From Flavobacterium lindanitolerans (lineage in GTDB: Bacteria > Bacteroidota > Bacteroidia > Flavobacteriales > Flavobacteriaceae): DNA of 64,000 bases. Below the pieces are notes generated by a model, which had not been told where the DNA came from, did no database searches, and saw only the letters and a list, made by a program, of their open reading frames with translations. Made by a program: the position numbers and the translations under genes. The stretch's first letter is position 1. Every line of letters starts with the position of its first letter. Shown here in pieces: positions 32,206 through 41,869 of the stretch. The stretch covers positions 62,001 to 126,000 of the forward strand of contig NZ_PJND01000007.1 in the NCBI RefSeq assembly GCF_002846575.1, in the 5' to 3' direction.

Positions 32206-34773
32206 TTGAAAAAGATAAGCACAAAAATATCACTATTTCTTCTAATAGGAATCATATTTACCGCCTGTAACACTGTAAAAAGAGTTCCGGAAGGAAAAAG
32301 GCTTTTAACAAAGAATGAAATTGTTGTAAATGACCAGATCACAAAAGATGAGGCTATAGGCAATCTCCTGTACCAAAAGCCCAACAGCACCATTCTGGGA
32401 TATAATCTGCGATTGAATTTATATAACCTTGCCAAGCAGAATCCGGATTCTTCCTTTAAGGCCAAAATGAACGCCAATCCAAAAAAATACGAAAGGCTTT
32501 CCAAATTGCTTTCAAAGAAACAGGTGGAACGTTTAGGAAAATCCTTTTTCTATTCCGGCTTTCACAACTTCCTGAAAAGAACCGGTGAGCCTCCGGTTAT
32601 TATTGATGAGGCAAGGGCCAAGAAATCAACAGCACGACTGCGTGCCTATTATTTCAACAATGGTTTCTTCAATGCAAAAACATCTTATAAAATTGATACG
32701 CTTCCTAACAAAAAAGGACAGATACAATATACAGTAACCACCGGCGAACCCTATATTATAGACTCCCTTTACAGAGAAATAGCAACGCCCGCACTGGATT
32801 CGCTATATGAAAAGAACAAAAATAAAACGCTTATCATTCCCGGACAGCAATTCAAATCTGTAAACTTTGAGGCTGAACGCGAGCGTATTACCACAAACTT
32901 CAGAAATAACGGAGCCTATTATTTCCAGCCAACCAATATTAATTTTGTTTGCGACTCGATTGATACGAATCATAAAACCCACGTAAACCTGAAAATATCA
33001 GACCGTAACGTACGCGTTGGCGATACTACCATCACAAAACCTTTCAAACTTTATAAAATAAGCGAAGTAAATATCTTTACTGACAGTCCTTCCAATAGCA
33101 ATCGGGTTAAGGTTGCTGACAGCGCTATCTACAACAACTTTAATATTTATAGTAAAGACAAGCTGCGTTACAGACCAAAAGCATTGACCGATGCTATTTT
33201 TATTTCAAAAGGAAGCACCTATGCCGATTTTAGAAGAACAGCAACCTCCAGGTCTCTGAATAACCTTCGCGTTTTCAACTATCCAAACATACAGTTTGTA
33301 GAAGATTCGACAGATGTCAATGAATCTTCACTCATTGCAAACATCTACCTTACGCCCCGTAAGAAGTTTAGCTTTGGTGCTTCCGCAGACGTGACCCATT
33401 CCAACATACAGAACTTTGGTATTTCGGGCAGTATGACAGGAACATTCCGTAACCTTTTCCGGGGAGCAGAAACCTTAGAGCTATCACTTAGGGGCAATAT
33501 CGGTTCATCAACAGATTTAGGAATTGCAAATCCAAACAACGTGTTTTTTAACCTCTCAGAATATGGTGCTGACGTTAAGTTAAACATTCCGCGATTCTTT
33601 TCTCCTTTTAATACGGACAAGCTTATTGCAAAAAACATGATTCCCAACACTGTTTTCAGTCTTGGTTTTGCAAAACAGCAAAATATAGGTTTGGACAAAG
33701 AGAATCTGACGGCTTCAATGTATTATACCTGGAGTCCGAAACGAAATACAACTTCCCGTTTCGACCTGTTTAATATACAATATGTAAAAAACATCAATAA
33801 GGCGAATTATTTTAATGTGTACCGTTCGTCTTACGGAAGGTTAAATGACGTGGCAAGAGATTATGCCAGCCAGGTTAATCCGGATTACTTTAATGCCAAT
33901 GGCGACCTTATTATAGAATCCGGAACAAACGGATTCCTTCAGGATGTAACCGGACCTAATCCAACCATTGTAACAAGTCCGGAAGATTTAAGAGTAATCG
34001 AAAGTATTTCTGAAAGAAAAGACCGATTGACAGAAAACAACCTGATTTTTGCTTCCAGCTATACCTATACTAAAAACACGAAAACCGACCTGCTCGATAA
34101 CAATTTCTGGATTTTTAAGACCAAAATTGAATCTGCCGGAAACTTTTTAGGACTGATTTCAGACATTGCCAAACAGCCTAAAAATTCCTTGGGCAACAAA
34201 ACCATCCTCCAGGTTGAATATTCGCAATATGTTAAAGGAGAGCTTGATTTTATAAAACACTGGGGGTTATCCGGCAACAGGGTATTGGCCATGCGCGCTT
34301 TTTTCGGAATAGCAATACCTTACGGAAATTCAAACAACATTCCCTTTTCACGAAGTTACTTTGCAGGAGGTTCCAATGACAACCGGGCCTGGCAGTCTTA
34401 CGGACTTGGACCAGGAAGTAGTGGAAGCATTAACGACTTCAACGAGGCTAACTTAAAAATTCTATACAGCGCTGAACTCCGATTCAAAATGTTAGGAAAA
34501 CTAAACGGTGCTATTTTTGGGGATGCAGGAAACATCTGGAACGTACTGGATGATGTAAAAGACCCAAAATCAACTTTCACAGGAATACGTTCTTTGGAGA
34601 ATATTGCTATAGGTTCCGGATTTGGATTCCGATATGACTTCAACTTCTTTGTTATCCGTCTGGACATAGGGTTCAAGACCTATGACCCTGCCAAAGAAGT
34701 AGGTGGCAGATGGTTCAAAGATTACAATTTAGGCCACTCCGTATTAAATATTGGAATTAATTACCCATTCTAA
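32206..34773 (+). CDS. tamL: TamL, BamA/TamA-family outer membrane assembly protein
   Basis: An 855-residue protein starting at TTG 32206; no in-frame ATG fits and the upstream ATG at 32195 is in another frame. The lipoprotein signal FLLIGIIFTAC gives a lipidated Cys near residue 22, as in Bacteroidota TamL. POTRA-like domains span about 30-430 (RLRAYYFNNGFFNAKTSY, LRYRPKALTDAIFISKGSTY). The C-terminal Omp85 barrel ends with the RGAETLEL, SRSYFAGGSNDNRAWQSYGLGPG (VRGF-like lid) and terminal strand GHSVLNIGINYPF. It helps insert or export outer membrane proteins with TamB, whose gene is not in the window. Confidence 0.93.
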   Translation: MKKISTKISLFLLIGIIFTACNTVKRVPEGKRLLTKNEIVVNDQITKDEAIGNLLYQKPNSTILGYNLRLNLYNLAKQNPDSSFKAKMNANPKKYERLSKLLSKKQVERLGKSFFYSGFHNFLKRTGEPPVIIDEARAKKSTARLRAYYFNNGFFNAKTSYKIDTLPNKKGQIQYTVTTGEPYIIDSLYREIATPALDSLYEKNKNKTLIIPGQQFKSVNFEAERERITTNFRNNGAYYFQPTNINFVCDSIDTNHKTHVNLKISDRNVRVGDTTITKPFKLYKISEVNIFTDSPSNSNRVKVADSAIYNNFNIYSKDKLRYRPKALTDAIFISKGSTYADFRRTATSRSLNNLRVFNYPNIQFVEDSTDVNESSLIANIYLTPRKKFSFGASADVTHSNIQNFGISGSMTGTFRNLFRGAETLELSLRGNIGSSTDLGIANPNNVFFNLSEYGADVKLNIPRFFSPFNTDKLIAKNMIPNTVFSLGFAKQQNIGLDKENLTASMYYTWSPKRNTTSRFDLFNIQYVKNINKANYFNVYRSSYGRLNDVARDYASQVNPDYFNANGDLIIESGTNGFLQDVTGPNPTIVTSPEDLRVIESISERKDRLTENNLIFASSYTYTKNTKTDLLDNNFWIFKTKIESAGNFLGLISDIAKQPKNSLGNKTILQVEYSQYVKGELDFIKHWGLSGNRVLAMRAFFGIAIPYGNSNNIPFSRSYFAGGSNDNRAWQSYGLGPGSSGSINDFNEANLKILYSAELRFKMLGKLNGAIFGDAGNIWNVLDDVKDPKSTFTGIRSLENIAIGSGFGFRYDFNFFVIRLDIGFKTYDPAKEVGGRWFKDYNLGHSVLNIGINYPF

Positions 34774-34786
34774 TTTCAGAAATTAT

Positions 34787-34794
34787 TATTTTTG
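34787..34794 (+). promoter_or_regulatory. -7 box (TATTTTTG) of fbaA
   Basis: An exact TAnnTTTG match; the predicted start lies about 20 nt before ATG 34823. No -33 element is evident. Confidence 0.5.
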
Positions 34795-34822
34795 TAACCT
34801 TTAACTATAAACAAAAAACACA

Positions 34823-35890
34823 ATGGCTCATAATATAAAACCAGGAGTTGCAACCGGGGATCAAGTACAGGAGATTTTCAAATACGCAAAAGAAAAAGGC
34901 TTTGCACTGCCTGCCGTAAACGTAACAGGCTCAAGCACAATCAATGGCGTTTTGGAGACTGCTGCAAAATTAAAAGCTCCGGTTATCATACAGTTCTCAA
35001 ATGGCGGTGCCATCTTCAATGCCGGAAAAGGCTTATCTAACGAAAACGAAAAAGCAGCTATCGCAGGAGCCATTGCCGGTGCAAAACACATCCACACTCT
35101 GGCAGAAGCTTATGGAGCAACTGTTATTTTACATACAGACCACTGTGCAAAAAAATTATTGCCTTGGATTGACGGACTTTTGGATGCATCTGAAAAACAT
35201 TTTGCCGAAACAGGAAAACCGCTTTTCAGTTCTCACATGATTGACCTGTCTGAAGAGCCAATCGAAGAAAACATCGAAATCTGCAAAGAATACCTGAAAA
35301 GAATGTCCAAATTAGGAATGACTCTTGAAATCGAGCTTGGAATTACAGGTGGAGAAGAAGACGGAGTTGACAATTCTGATGTAGACAGTTCTAAATTATA
35401 TACGCAGCCTGAAGAAGTAGCCTATGCTTATGAAGAACTTCTAAAAATCAGCCCTCGTTTTACAGTAGCAGCTGCTTTCGGAAACGTTCATGGCGTATAC
35501 AAACCAGGAAACGTAAAGCTTACGCCAAAAATCCTTAGAAACTCACAAGAATACGTACAGAACAAATTCAACACAGGACACAATCCTGTAGATTTCGTAT
35601 TCCACGGAGGTTCTGGATCAACTTTGGAAGAAATCAGAGAAGCTATTGGATATGGTGTTATTAAGATGAACATCGATACAGACCTGCAATTTGCCTTCAC
35701 GGAAGGAATCAGAGATTATATCGTTAAGAATATTGACTATCTGAAAACCCAAATCGGAAATCCGGAAGGACCTGAAGCTCCAAATAAAAAATATTACGAT
35801 CCAAGAAAATGGATCCGCGAAGGAGAAGTTACTTTCAACACCCGATTAGAGCAGGCTTTCAAAGACCTGAACAATGTAAACACTTTGTAA
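34823..35890 (+). CDS. fbaA: Class II fructose-bisphosphate aldolase
   Basis: A 355-residue zinc enzyme that splits fructose-1,6-bisphosphate in glycolysis and runs in reverse in gluconeogenesis. Catalytic/metal features: LHTDHCAKKLLPWIDGLLDA (zinc His and catalytic Asp), ELGITGGEEDGVDN, FGNVHGVYKPGNVKL (zinc His), and FHGGSGSTLEEIREAIGYGVIKMNIDTDLQ (phosphate binding). The C-terminal part KYYDPRKWIREGE is typical of the longer class IIA type. A single-gene unit with promoter box and terminator. Confidence 0.97.
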   Translation: MAHNIKPGVATGDQVQEIFKYAKEKGFALPAVNVTGSSTINGVLETAAKLKAPVIIQFSNGGAIFNAGKGLSNENEKAAIAGAIAGAKHIHTLAEAYGATVILHTDHCAKKLLPWIDGLLDASEKHFAETGKPLFSSHMIDLSEEPIEENIEICKEYLKRMSKLGMTLEIELGITGGEEDGVDNSDVDSSKLYTQPEEVAYAYEELLKISPRFTVAAAFGNVHGVYKPGNVKLTPKILRNSQEYVQNKFNTGHNPVDFVFHGGSGSTLEEIREAIGYGVIKMNIDTDLQFAFTEGIRDYIVKNIDYLKTQIGNPEGPEAPNKKYYDPRKWIREGEVTFNTRLEQAFKDLNNVNTL

Positions 35891-35894
35891 TATC

Positions 35895-35938
35895 AAATTC
35901 CAGATGCTAATGCTATTAGTGTCTGGAATTTATTTTTT
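35895..35938 (+). terminator. Terminator of fbaA
   Basis: AAATTCCAGA and TCTGGAATTT pair outside an inner CTAAT/ATTAG stem; T run follows. Confidence 0.85.
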
Positions 35939-35971
35939 ATATAATTCACAATTAACCATAAATAAGTAAAT

Positions 35972-36826
35972 ATGGCTTGGTTTAAAAGAACAGAAAAAGG
36001 AATTACTACCGCTACAGAAGACAAGAAAGATGTTCCTAAGGGACTTTGGTATAAGTCGCCTACCGGAAAAATCGTAGATGCAGATGAATTAGCACGAAAT
36101 TTATATGTGAGCCCGGAAGACGGATTTCACGTTAGAATTGGAAGCAAGGAATATTTCGAGATTTTGTTCGACAATAACGAATTCAAGGAATTGGATGCTA
36201 AAATGACATCGAAGGATCCGCTACATTTCGTGGATACTAAAAAATACTCAGACCGACTAAAAGACGCTATGGAAAAAACCAAGCTGAAAGATGCGGTTAG
36301 AACAGCAGTAGGAAAATCAAAAGGAAAAGACCTGGTTGTTTGCTGTATGGATTTTGCTTTTATTGGTGGTTCTATGGGTGCCGTAGTGGGTGAAAAAATT
36401 GCAAGAGGAATTGATTATTCTATCAAAAACAACATCCCTTTCCTAATGATTTCAAAATCAGGAGGAGCAAGAATGATGGAAGCAGCCTACTCTTTGATGC
36501 AGTTGGCAAAAACTTCTGCAAAATTGGCTCAATTAGCTGAAGCTAAAATTCCATACATCTCTTTATGTACTGATCCTACTACCGGAGGAACAACAGCATC
36601 CTATGCAATGTTGGGCGATGTGAACATTTCTGAGCCGGGAGCCTTAATTGGATTTGCAGGACCTCGTGTTGTAAAAGACACCACAGGAAAAGACCTCCCT
36701 GAAGGTTTCCAGACTGCAGAATTCGTCTTAGAACACGGTTTCTTAGATTTTATTACTCCTAGAAAAGAGTTGAAAAACAAGATAAATTTATACCTTGATT
36801 TGATTCTTAACAATCCAATCCGATAA
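35972..36826 (+). CDS. accD: Acetyl-CoA carboxylase carboxyltransferase, beta subunit, lacking zinc-ribbon cysteines
   Basis: A 284-residue protein. With AccA it moves carboxyl groups from biotin to acetyl-CoA, making malonyl-CoA. Core blocks: [61 protein letters not shown] and [32 protein letters not shown] (each a known AccD element). The N-terminal region aligns with the zinc ribbon ([24 protein letters not shown], then VSPEDGFH), yet all four expected Cys are replaced, so no zinc site can form. I believe this is shared by close relatives. Catalytic residues are present. Confidence 0.95.
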   Translation: MAWFKRTEKGITTATEDKKDVPKGLWYKSPTGKIVDADELARNLYVSPEDGFHVRIGSKEYFEILFDNNEFKELDAKMTSKDPLHFVDTKKYSDRLKDAMEKTKLKDAVRTAVGKSKGKDLVVCCMDFAFIGGSMGAVVGEKIARGIDYSIKNNIPFLMISKSGGARMMEAAYSLMQLAKTSAKLAQLAEAKIPYISLCTDPTTGGTTASYAMLGDVNISEPGALIGFAGPRVVKDTTGKDLPEGFQTAEFVLEHGFLDFITPRKELKNKINLYLDLILNNPIR

Positions 36827-36830
36827 AACA

Positions 36831-36867
36831 AAAAAATCCCGATGCAATAAACATCGGGATTTTTTTA
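36831..36867. terminator. Bidirectional terminator
   Basis: AAAAAATCCCGATG and CATCGGGATTTTTT form a perfect stem with a 7-nt loop between the convergent accD and permease genes. Confidence 0.92.
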
Positions 36868-36885
36868 TATCTGTTTTTTCTGTTT

Positions 36886-38136
36886 TTACATTCCTGTCCT
36901 GATGGCTTCAACCGGATCCAATCGGGAAGCTGAAACAGCCGGCAATATTCCGGACACCAGTCCTATAAGAGCAGCCAGAGTTGTTCCTATAACAATATTC
37001 TTAAAACCAAGCACAAACTCAAAATCCAAGGTATTAGTCAGTATAGCCGCAATTCCCCATACCATTAATAAACCTACCACACCACCTATCAGACATAATA
37101 TGATTGCTTCAAACAGGAATTGCATCAAAATAAACTTATTTTTTGCTCCCAATGATTTTTGGATTCCAATCAGATTGGTACGTTCTTTTACCGATACGAA
37201 CATAATATTGGCTACACCAAATCCACCCACTAAAAGCGAAAAGCCACATATTGCCCACCCTATCACATTCATCGTTCCTACAATCCCGTCAATCAAATCC
37301 GTAAAACCAGACAACACATCAATAAAAAAGTTATCCTCGCTTCCTACTTTCAGTCCTCTTTTGTTTCGCAACTTTTGAATGATTTCGCCTTTAAACGCAT
37401 CAACATCAACACCCGGATCAGGCTTAATGATGATGATTGGCGTCATGGAATCATTATGGTCTCCAAACTTATTTCTTAAAAAATTGACAGGAATGAATGC
37501 TGAAATATCATTGTTTTCACCAAACATCCCTTGTCCCTGTTTTTCCAGAACTCCAATTACGGTAAACCGCTGGCCATACAACCTGATTTTTTTTCCTATC
37601 GGGTCCATATTTCCAAAAAGGCTGTTGGCAACCTCATAACCAATTATGGCAACCGGCGTTCCTGAATTGGACTCCGATTCATTAAAAAAGCGGCCTTCCT
37701 TTATCTTTTGGGGCTGAATTTCAACAAATTCATAAGTAGCAGGAACAATATTGACATCGCTGACCGATTTGGTATCGTATTTTACAATCTCACGTTTTGT
37801 AAATAACTGGTAGGTAGATTTGTCCATACCATTTACCGCATTCTTGAGATAATCATACTCTTCATAAGTCACATTCGGGTACTGGTCCCTTTTCCAACGC
37901 GGCACTTCAGACGGACCAAAAGGAAAACGTTTCAGATACATCGTGTTTTTATCCAATGTGCTCATATCACTTTTAATCTTTCTATCCAGAGAATCAACTG
38001 CCGTTAATACGGCGATGATAGAAAAAATCCCTATGGTGACACCAAGAAGCGAAAGAATGGTCCGCAATTTATTATTGCGTAACGCATTCAGGGCAAAGCC
38101 AAAACTTTCTCGCAGCAAGCGCAGATATACAACCAT
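36886..38136 (-). CDS. MacB-like ABC transporter permease
   Basis: A 416-residue inner membrane protein. TM1 (about 23-45) lies in the conserved RNNKLRTILSLLGVTIGIFSIIAVLTAVDSL. A periplasmic MacB-type domain (about 50-280) follows, then the FtsX domain with three helices ending VSGILPAVSASRLDPVEAIR. Four-TM type VII ABC permeases of this kind move lipoproteins, antibiotics or signals in a mechanotransmission mode. No ATPase gene is adjacent, so its partner is elsewhere. It is transcribed against accD. Confidence 0.92.
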   Translation of the reverse strand: MVVYLRLLRESFGFALNALRNNKLRTILSLLGVTIGIFSIIAVLTAVDSLDRKIKSDMSTLDKNTMYLKRFPFGPSEVPRWKRDQYPNVTYEEYDYLKNAVNGMDKSTYQLFTKREIVKYDTKSVSDVNIVPATYEFVEIQPQKIKEGRFFNESESNSGTPVAIIGYEVANSLFGNMDPIGKKIRLYGQRFTVIGVLEKQGQGMFGENNDISAFIPVNFLRNKFGDHNDSMTPIIIIKPDPGVDVDAFKGEIIQKLRNKRGLKVGSEDNFFIDVLSGFTDLIDGIVGTMNVIGWAICGFSLLVGGFGVANIMFVSVKERTNLIGIQKSLGAKNKFILMQFLFEAIILCLIGGVVGLLMVWGIAAILTNTLDFEFVLGFKNIVIGTTLAALIGLVSGILPAVSASRLDPVEAIRTGM

Positions 38137-38383
38137 AAAGCCGAATTTGAGTCTCTGTAAAATTCAGTAATTTTAATACAATTTCCTAAAAAAACTTCCA
38201 TATTTCTCTGAAAAAGAAAAATAGCAACAGGCATACCCGTAAGAAGCTTCGCAGGTAAAATTTTTCAAACATAAATCCGCTCATAAAAACAGCTTCCAAA
38301 AGCCTAAACTCCCACTCGAAATAAATCTTGAAAAAAACCTAAAAAACATGTATTTATTGTTTTATAGTTAAACTTACAATAGC

Positions 38384-38391
38384 TACTTTTG
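38384..38391 (+). promoter_or_regulatory. -7 box (TACTTTTG) of purH
   Basis: An exact TAnnTTTG match with a TTG 24 nt upstream, just beyond the usual range. The predicted leader is about 16 nt. The rest of 38137-38413 holds no gene. Confidence 0.5.
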
Positions 38392-38413
38392 CACCTTTAA
38401 ACACAACAACACA

Positions 38414-39940
38414 ATGAGTACTTCAAAAACTATCAAATCGGCCTTGATTTCAGTCTTTTCGAAAGACGGACTGGAGCCAATCGTGAGAAAACTGCATGAG
38501 CAAAATGTAACCTTTTATTCTACCGGAGGAACAGAAGATTTTATCAAAAATCTTGGAATACCTGTAGTACCTGTAGAAGATGTGACTTCCTATCCGTCAA
38601 TCTTAGGAGGGAGAGTAAAAACATTACACCCAAAAATTTTTGGTGGTATCCTAAACCGCCAGGACCATGAAGGTGATGTTCAGCAGATGGAAGAATATCA
38701 GATTCCGCAGATTGATTTGGTAATTGTTGACTTATATCCTTTTGAAAAAACAGTAGCCTCCGGTGCTTCGGAAGCGGACATTATAGAAAAAATAGATATT
38801 GGCGGCATTTCCCTAATCCGTGCTGCCGCAAAAAACTTCAAGGACACCGTAATTGTGGCTTCTGTAGACCAGTATGCCGATTTCCTTGAGGTAATCACAA
38901 AACAAAACGGAGCCCTGACACTGGAAGACAGAAAACTGTTCGCCACAAAAGCGTTCCATGTTTCGTCACATTATGACACGGCTATTTTTAATTATTTCAA
39001 TACAGACGATACTGTCTACAAAGCAAGTGTTGCAGAGGGCCAGATTTTGCGTTATGGAGAAAATCCACACCAAAAAGGATTTTTCTTCGGAGATTTTGAC
39101 GCCATGTTCAAAAAGCTCCACGGTAAAGAATTATCATACAACAACCTTTTAGATGTTGATGCGGCCGTAAACCTTATCCTGGAATTCAAAAACGACGATC
39201 CGACTTTTGCCATCCTAAAGCACAACAACGCTTGCGGATTAGCAACAAGAAGCACAATGAGAGCAGCCTATCTTGATGCTTTGGCAGGCGACCCTACTTC
39301 TGCATTTGGAGGTGTTCTTATTGCTAATGGAAAAATCGATACAGAAACAGCAAAGGAAATCAACCAGCTATTCTGTGAAGTTGTAATAGCTCCAGGCTAT
39401 GACGAAACCGCAATTGAAATATTATCTGAAAAGAAAAACCGAATAATTTTAGTTCAAAACGATATCGAACTTCCACAAAAACAGGTTCGTACGTGTCTGA
39501 ACGGATTGTTAGTGCAAGATAAAGACAATGTAACAGACAATAAAGAGCACTTAAAGACCGTTACTACAACTCCCCCGTCTTCAGGAGAAACTGAAGATTT
39601 GTTGTTTGCGTCAAAAATCTGCAAAAACACAAAATCCAATACAATCGTATTGGCAAAAAACAAACAACTTATCGCATCAGGAACAGGACAAACGTCACGT
39701 GTTGATGCTTTAAAACAAGCAATAGAAAAAGCAAATAGTTTTAATTTTGATTTGAAAGGCGCCGTGATGGCAAGTGATGCATTTTTCCCTTTCCCGGATT
39801 GCGTGGAAATTGCTCATAACGCCGGAATTACTGCTGTAATTCAACCTGGTGGCTCCATAAAAGACGAATTAAGTATCAATTACTGCAATGAAAATAAAGT
39901 TGCAATGGTATTTACAGGAACACGTCATTTCAAACATTAA
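38414..39940 (+). CDS. purH: AICAR formyltransferase/IMP cyclohydrolase
   Basis: A 508-residue bifunctional enzyme for the last two steps of IMP synthesis. The N-terminal MGS-like domain (about 1-150) shows ALISVFSKDGLEPIVRKL, FYSTGGT and GGRVKTLHPKIFGGIL. The C-terminal transformylase domain has LRYGENPHQKGFF, LDVDAAVNLILEF, AILKHNNACGLAT (catalytic Lys-His), GDPTSAFGGV and FFPFPDCVEIAHNAGITAVIQPGGSIKDE. The length is normal. A -7 box for mreB lies just after its stop. Confidence 0.97.
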   Translation: MSTSKTIKSALISVFSKDGLEPIVRKLHEQNVTFYSTGGTEDFIKNLGIPVVPVEDVTSYPSILGGRVKTLHPKIFGGILNRQDHEGDVQQMEEYQIPQIDLVIVDLYPFEKTVASGASEADIIEKIDIGGISLIRAAAKNFKDTVIVASVDQYADFLEVITKQNGALTLEDRKLFATKAFHVSSHYDTAIFNYFNTDDTVYKASVAEGQILRYGENPHQKGFFFGDFDAMFKKLHGKELSYNNLLDVDAAVNLILEFKNDDPTFAILKHNNACGLATRSTMRAAYLDALAGDPTSAFGGVLIANGKIDTETAKEINQLFCEVVIAPGYDETAIEILSEKKNRIILVQNDIELPQKQVRTCLNGLLVQDKDNVTDNKEHLKTVTTTPPSSGETEDLLFASKICKNTKSNTIVLAKNKQLIASGTGQTSRVDALKQAIEKANSFNFDLKGAVMASDAFFPFPDCVEIAHNAGITAVIQPGGSIKDELSINYCNENKVAMVFTGTRHFKH

Positions 39941-39946
39941 ATTATG

Positions 39947-39954
39947 TAACTTTG
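39947..39954 (+). promoter_or_regulatory. -7 box (TAACTTTG) of the mreB operon
   Basis: An exact TAnnTTTG match directly after purH; the predicted leader is about 37 nt before ATG 39998. No good -33 TTG. Confidence 0.5.
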
Positions 39955-39997
39955 CATGTTAAAATTTTATAAACATTTTTAAACCCTAAAATTACTT

Positions 39998-41026
39998 ATG
40001 GGATTTTTTGATTTCATGACCGAGGACATCGCAATAGACCTTGGTACAGCCAACACCCTGATTATTCACAACGATAAAGTTGTGATTGACAGCCCATCAA
40101 TTGTAGCTCGTGACAGAGTATCCGGCAAAATTATTGCCGTTGGTAAGGAAGCGAGCATGATGCAAGGTAAAACCCATGAAAACATAAAAACGATAAGGCC
40201 CTTGAAAGATGGGGTTATTGCTGACTTTGACGCATCTGAAAAGATGATCAGCATGTTTATAAAAAGTATTCCTGCCTTAAAGAAAAGATTGTTTACGCCA
40301 GCCTTGAGAATGGTAATCTGTATTCCGTCCGGAATTACAGAAGTGGAGATGAGAGCGGTAAAAGAATCTGCAGAGCGTGTAAATGGAAAAGAAGTTTACC
40401 TGATTCACGAACCAATGGCTGCAGCAATTGGTATTGGTGTAGACATCATGCAGCCAAAAGGAAACATGATTGTTGACATAGGTGGAGGTACAACTGAAAT
40501 TGCCGTTATTGCTCTTGGAGGAATTGTATGTGACAAATCGGTAAAAATTGCGGGAGACGTTTTCACAAACGACATTGTTTATTACATGAGAACCCAGCAC
40601 AACCTTTTCGTTGGAGAAAGTACCGCCGAAAAAATAAAAATTGAAATCGGTGCTGCCATCGAAGATTTGGAAAGCCCGCCAGACGACATGTCGGTTCAGG
40701 GTCGTGACTTGCTAACCGGAAAGCCAAAACAGGTAGAAGTTTCTTTCAGGGAAATCGCCAAAGCTTTAGACAAGTCCATCCAAAGAATTGAGGATGCCGT
40801 TATGGAAACCTTATCACAGACACCACCGGAATTGGCAGCCGATATTTACAACACGGGTATTTATCTTGCAGGAGGAGGTTCGATGCTGAGAGGATTAGAC
40901 AAACGAATTTCACAAAAAACCGACCTTCCTGTTTACATCGCAGAAGACCCTTTAAGAGCGGTAGTCCGAGGAACGGGAATGGCACTTAAAAACATCCCAA
41001 AATTCAGAAGCATATTAATAAAATAA
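39998..41026 (+). CDS. mreB: Rod shape-determining protein MreB
   Basis: A 342-residue actin-like ATPase that forms membrane-bound filaments guiding lateral wall synthesis. Hallmarks: IAIDLGTANTLI (phosphate 1), LIHEPMAAAIGIG, MIVDIGGGTTEIAVIALGGIV (phosphate 2), and GIYLAGGGSMLRGLDKRIS (adenosine). An N-terminal amphipathic MGFFDFMTED helps membrane binding. It heads the mreB-mreC-mreD-pbp2-rodA operon, with mreC 12 nt downstream. Rod-shaped cells are therefore expected. Confidence 0.98.
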   Translation: MGFFDFMTEDIAIDLGTANTLIIHNDKVVIDSPSIVARDRVSGKIIAVGKEASMMQGKTHENIKTIRPLKDGVIADFDASEKMISMFIKSIPALKKRLFTPALRMVICIPSGITEVEMRAVKESAERVNGKEVYLIHEPMAAAIGIGVDIMQPKGNMIVDIGGGTTEIAVIALGGIVCDKSVKIAGDVFTNDIVYYMRTQHNLFVGESTAEKIKIEIGAAIEDLESPPDDMSVQGRDLLTGKPKQVEVSFREIAKALDKSIQRIEDAVMETLSQTPPELAADIYNTGIYLAGGGSMLRGLDKRISQKTDLPVYIAEDPLRAVVRGTGMALKNIPKFRSILIK

Positions 41027-41038
41027 CAAGCATAGTTC

Positions 41039-41869
41039 ATGCAGCAAATATTTAATTTTATACTTAAAAACAGCAACAGGTTGCTGTTTTTGCTGCTTTT
41101 GGGCATCTCGTTAGTGCTTACCATACAATCGCATTCCTATCATAGAAGCAAGGCCGTAACTTCTGCTAATTTTATCAGTGGTGGCGTCTATGAAAAAATC
41201 CACAGCGTCCAGGAATACCTGAATCTGAAAACACAGAACGAACAGCTTGCCAAAGAGAATGCTATCCTTAAAAAAATGCTTTTCAACGCTAAGGATTCCA
41301 CCGGAATTGTAGTGAGAGACAGCTTGAAAGGATATGGAAAAATCAATATTGTACAAGCCAAGGTTATTAAAAACTCCTACAATGTAAAAGAAAACTATCT
41401 GACATTGGATGAAGGCAGCAAGGCGGGAATCAAACCGGATATGGGAGTCGTTAATAGCTTAGGAATCATTGGAATTGTGGAGCATACTTCAAAAAATTAT
41501 GCTACGGTAATCAGTATTCTGAATGTTAAATCGGAAATCAATGCGCGTATTAAAAAATCGAACCATTTCGGAACCTTGCGCTGGGATGGAAAAAGTACCG
41601 GTTTTGTACAGTTGATTGATGTGCCCCGATTGGCAAATGTTCGAAAAGGCGATACGATTGTAACCGGAAACGAATCTGTTACATTCCCTCCAAACATAAA
41701 TATTGGCGTAATCGATAAGATTTATACTGACAAGGAAACGAATTATTTCACCCTGAACATACGTCTTTTCAATGACATGACTAATCTTGGGCATGTGTAT
41801 GTTCTGGAAAACTATGAACGAAAAGAGATTGAAGAATTAGAGGCTAAAACGGAAGAAAAAAATGAATAG
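41039..41869 (+). CDS. mreC: Rod shape-determining protein MreC
   Basis: A 276-residue bitopic protein: one N-terminal TM helix (about 13-30), a coiled coil (about 55-85, LKTQNEQLAKENAILKKML), then the beta-barrel core with YLTLDEGSKAGIKPDMGVVNSLGIIG and ARIKKSNHFGTLRWDG. It ends in an acidic KEIEELEAKTEEKNE tail. It bridges MreB and the PBP2/RodA synthase. The last 8 nt overlap mreD. Confidence 0.96.
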   Translation: MQQIFNFILKNSNRLLFLLLLGISLVLTIQSHSYHRSKAVTSANFISGGVYEKIHSVQEYLNLKTQNEQLAKENAILKKMLFNAKDSTGIVVRDSLKGYGKINIVQAKVIKNSYNVKENYLTLDEGSKAGIKPDMGVVNSLGIIGIVEHTSKNYATVISILNVKSEINARIKKSNHFGTLRWDGKSTGFVQLIDVPRLANVRKGDTIVTGNESVTFPPNINIGVIDKIYTDKETNYFTLNIRLFNDMTNLGHVYVLENYERKEIEELEAKTEEKNE

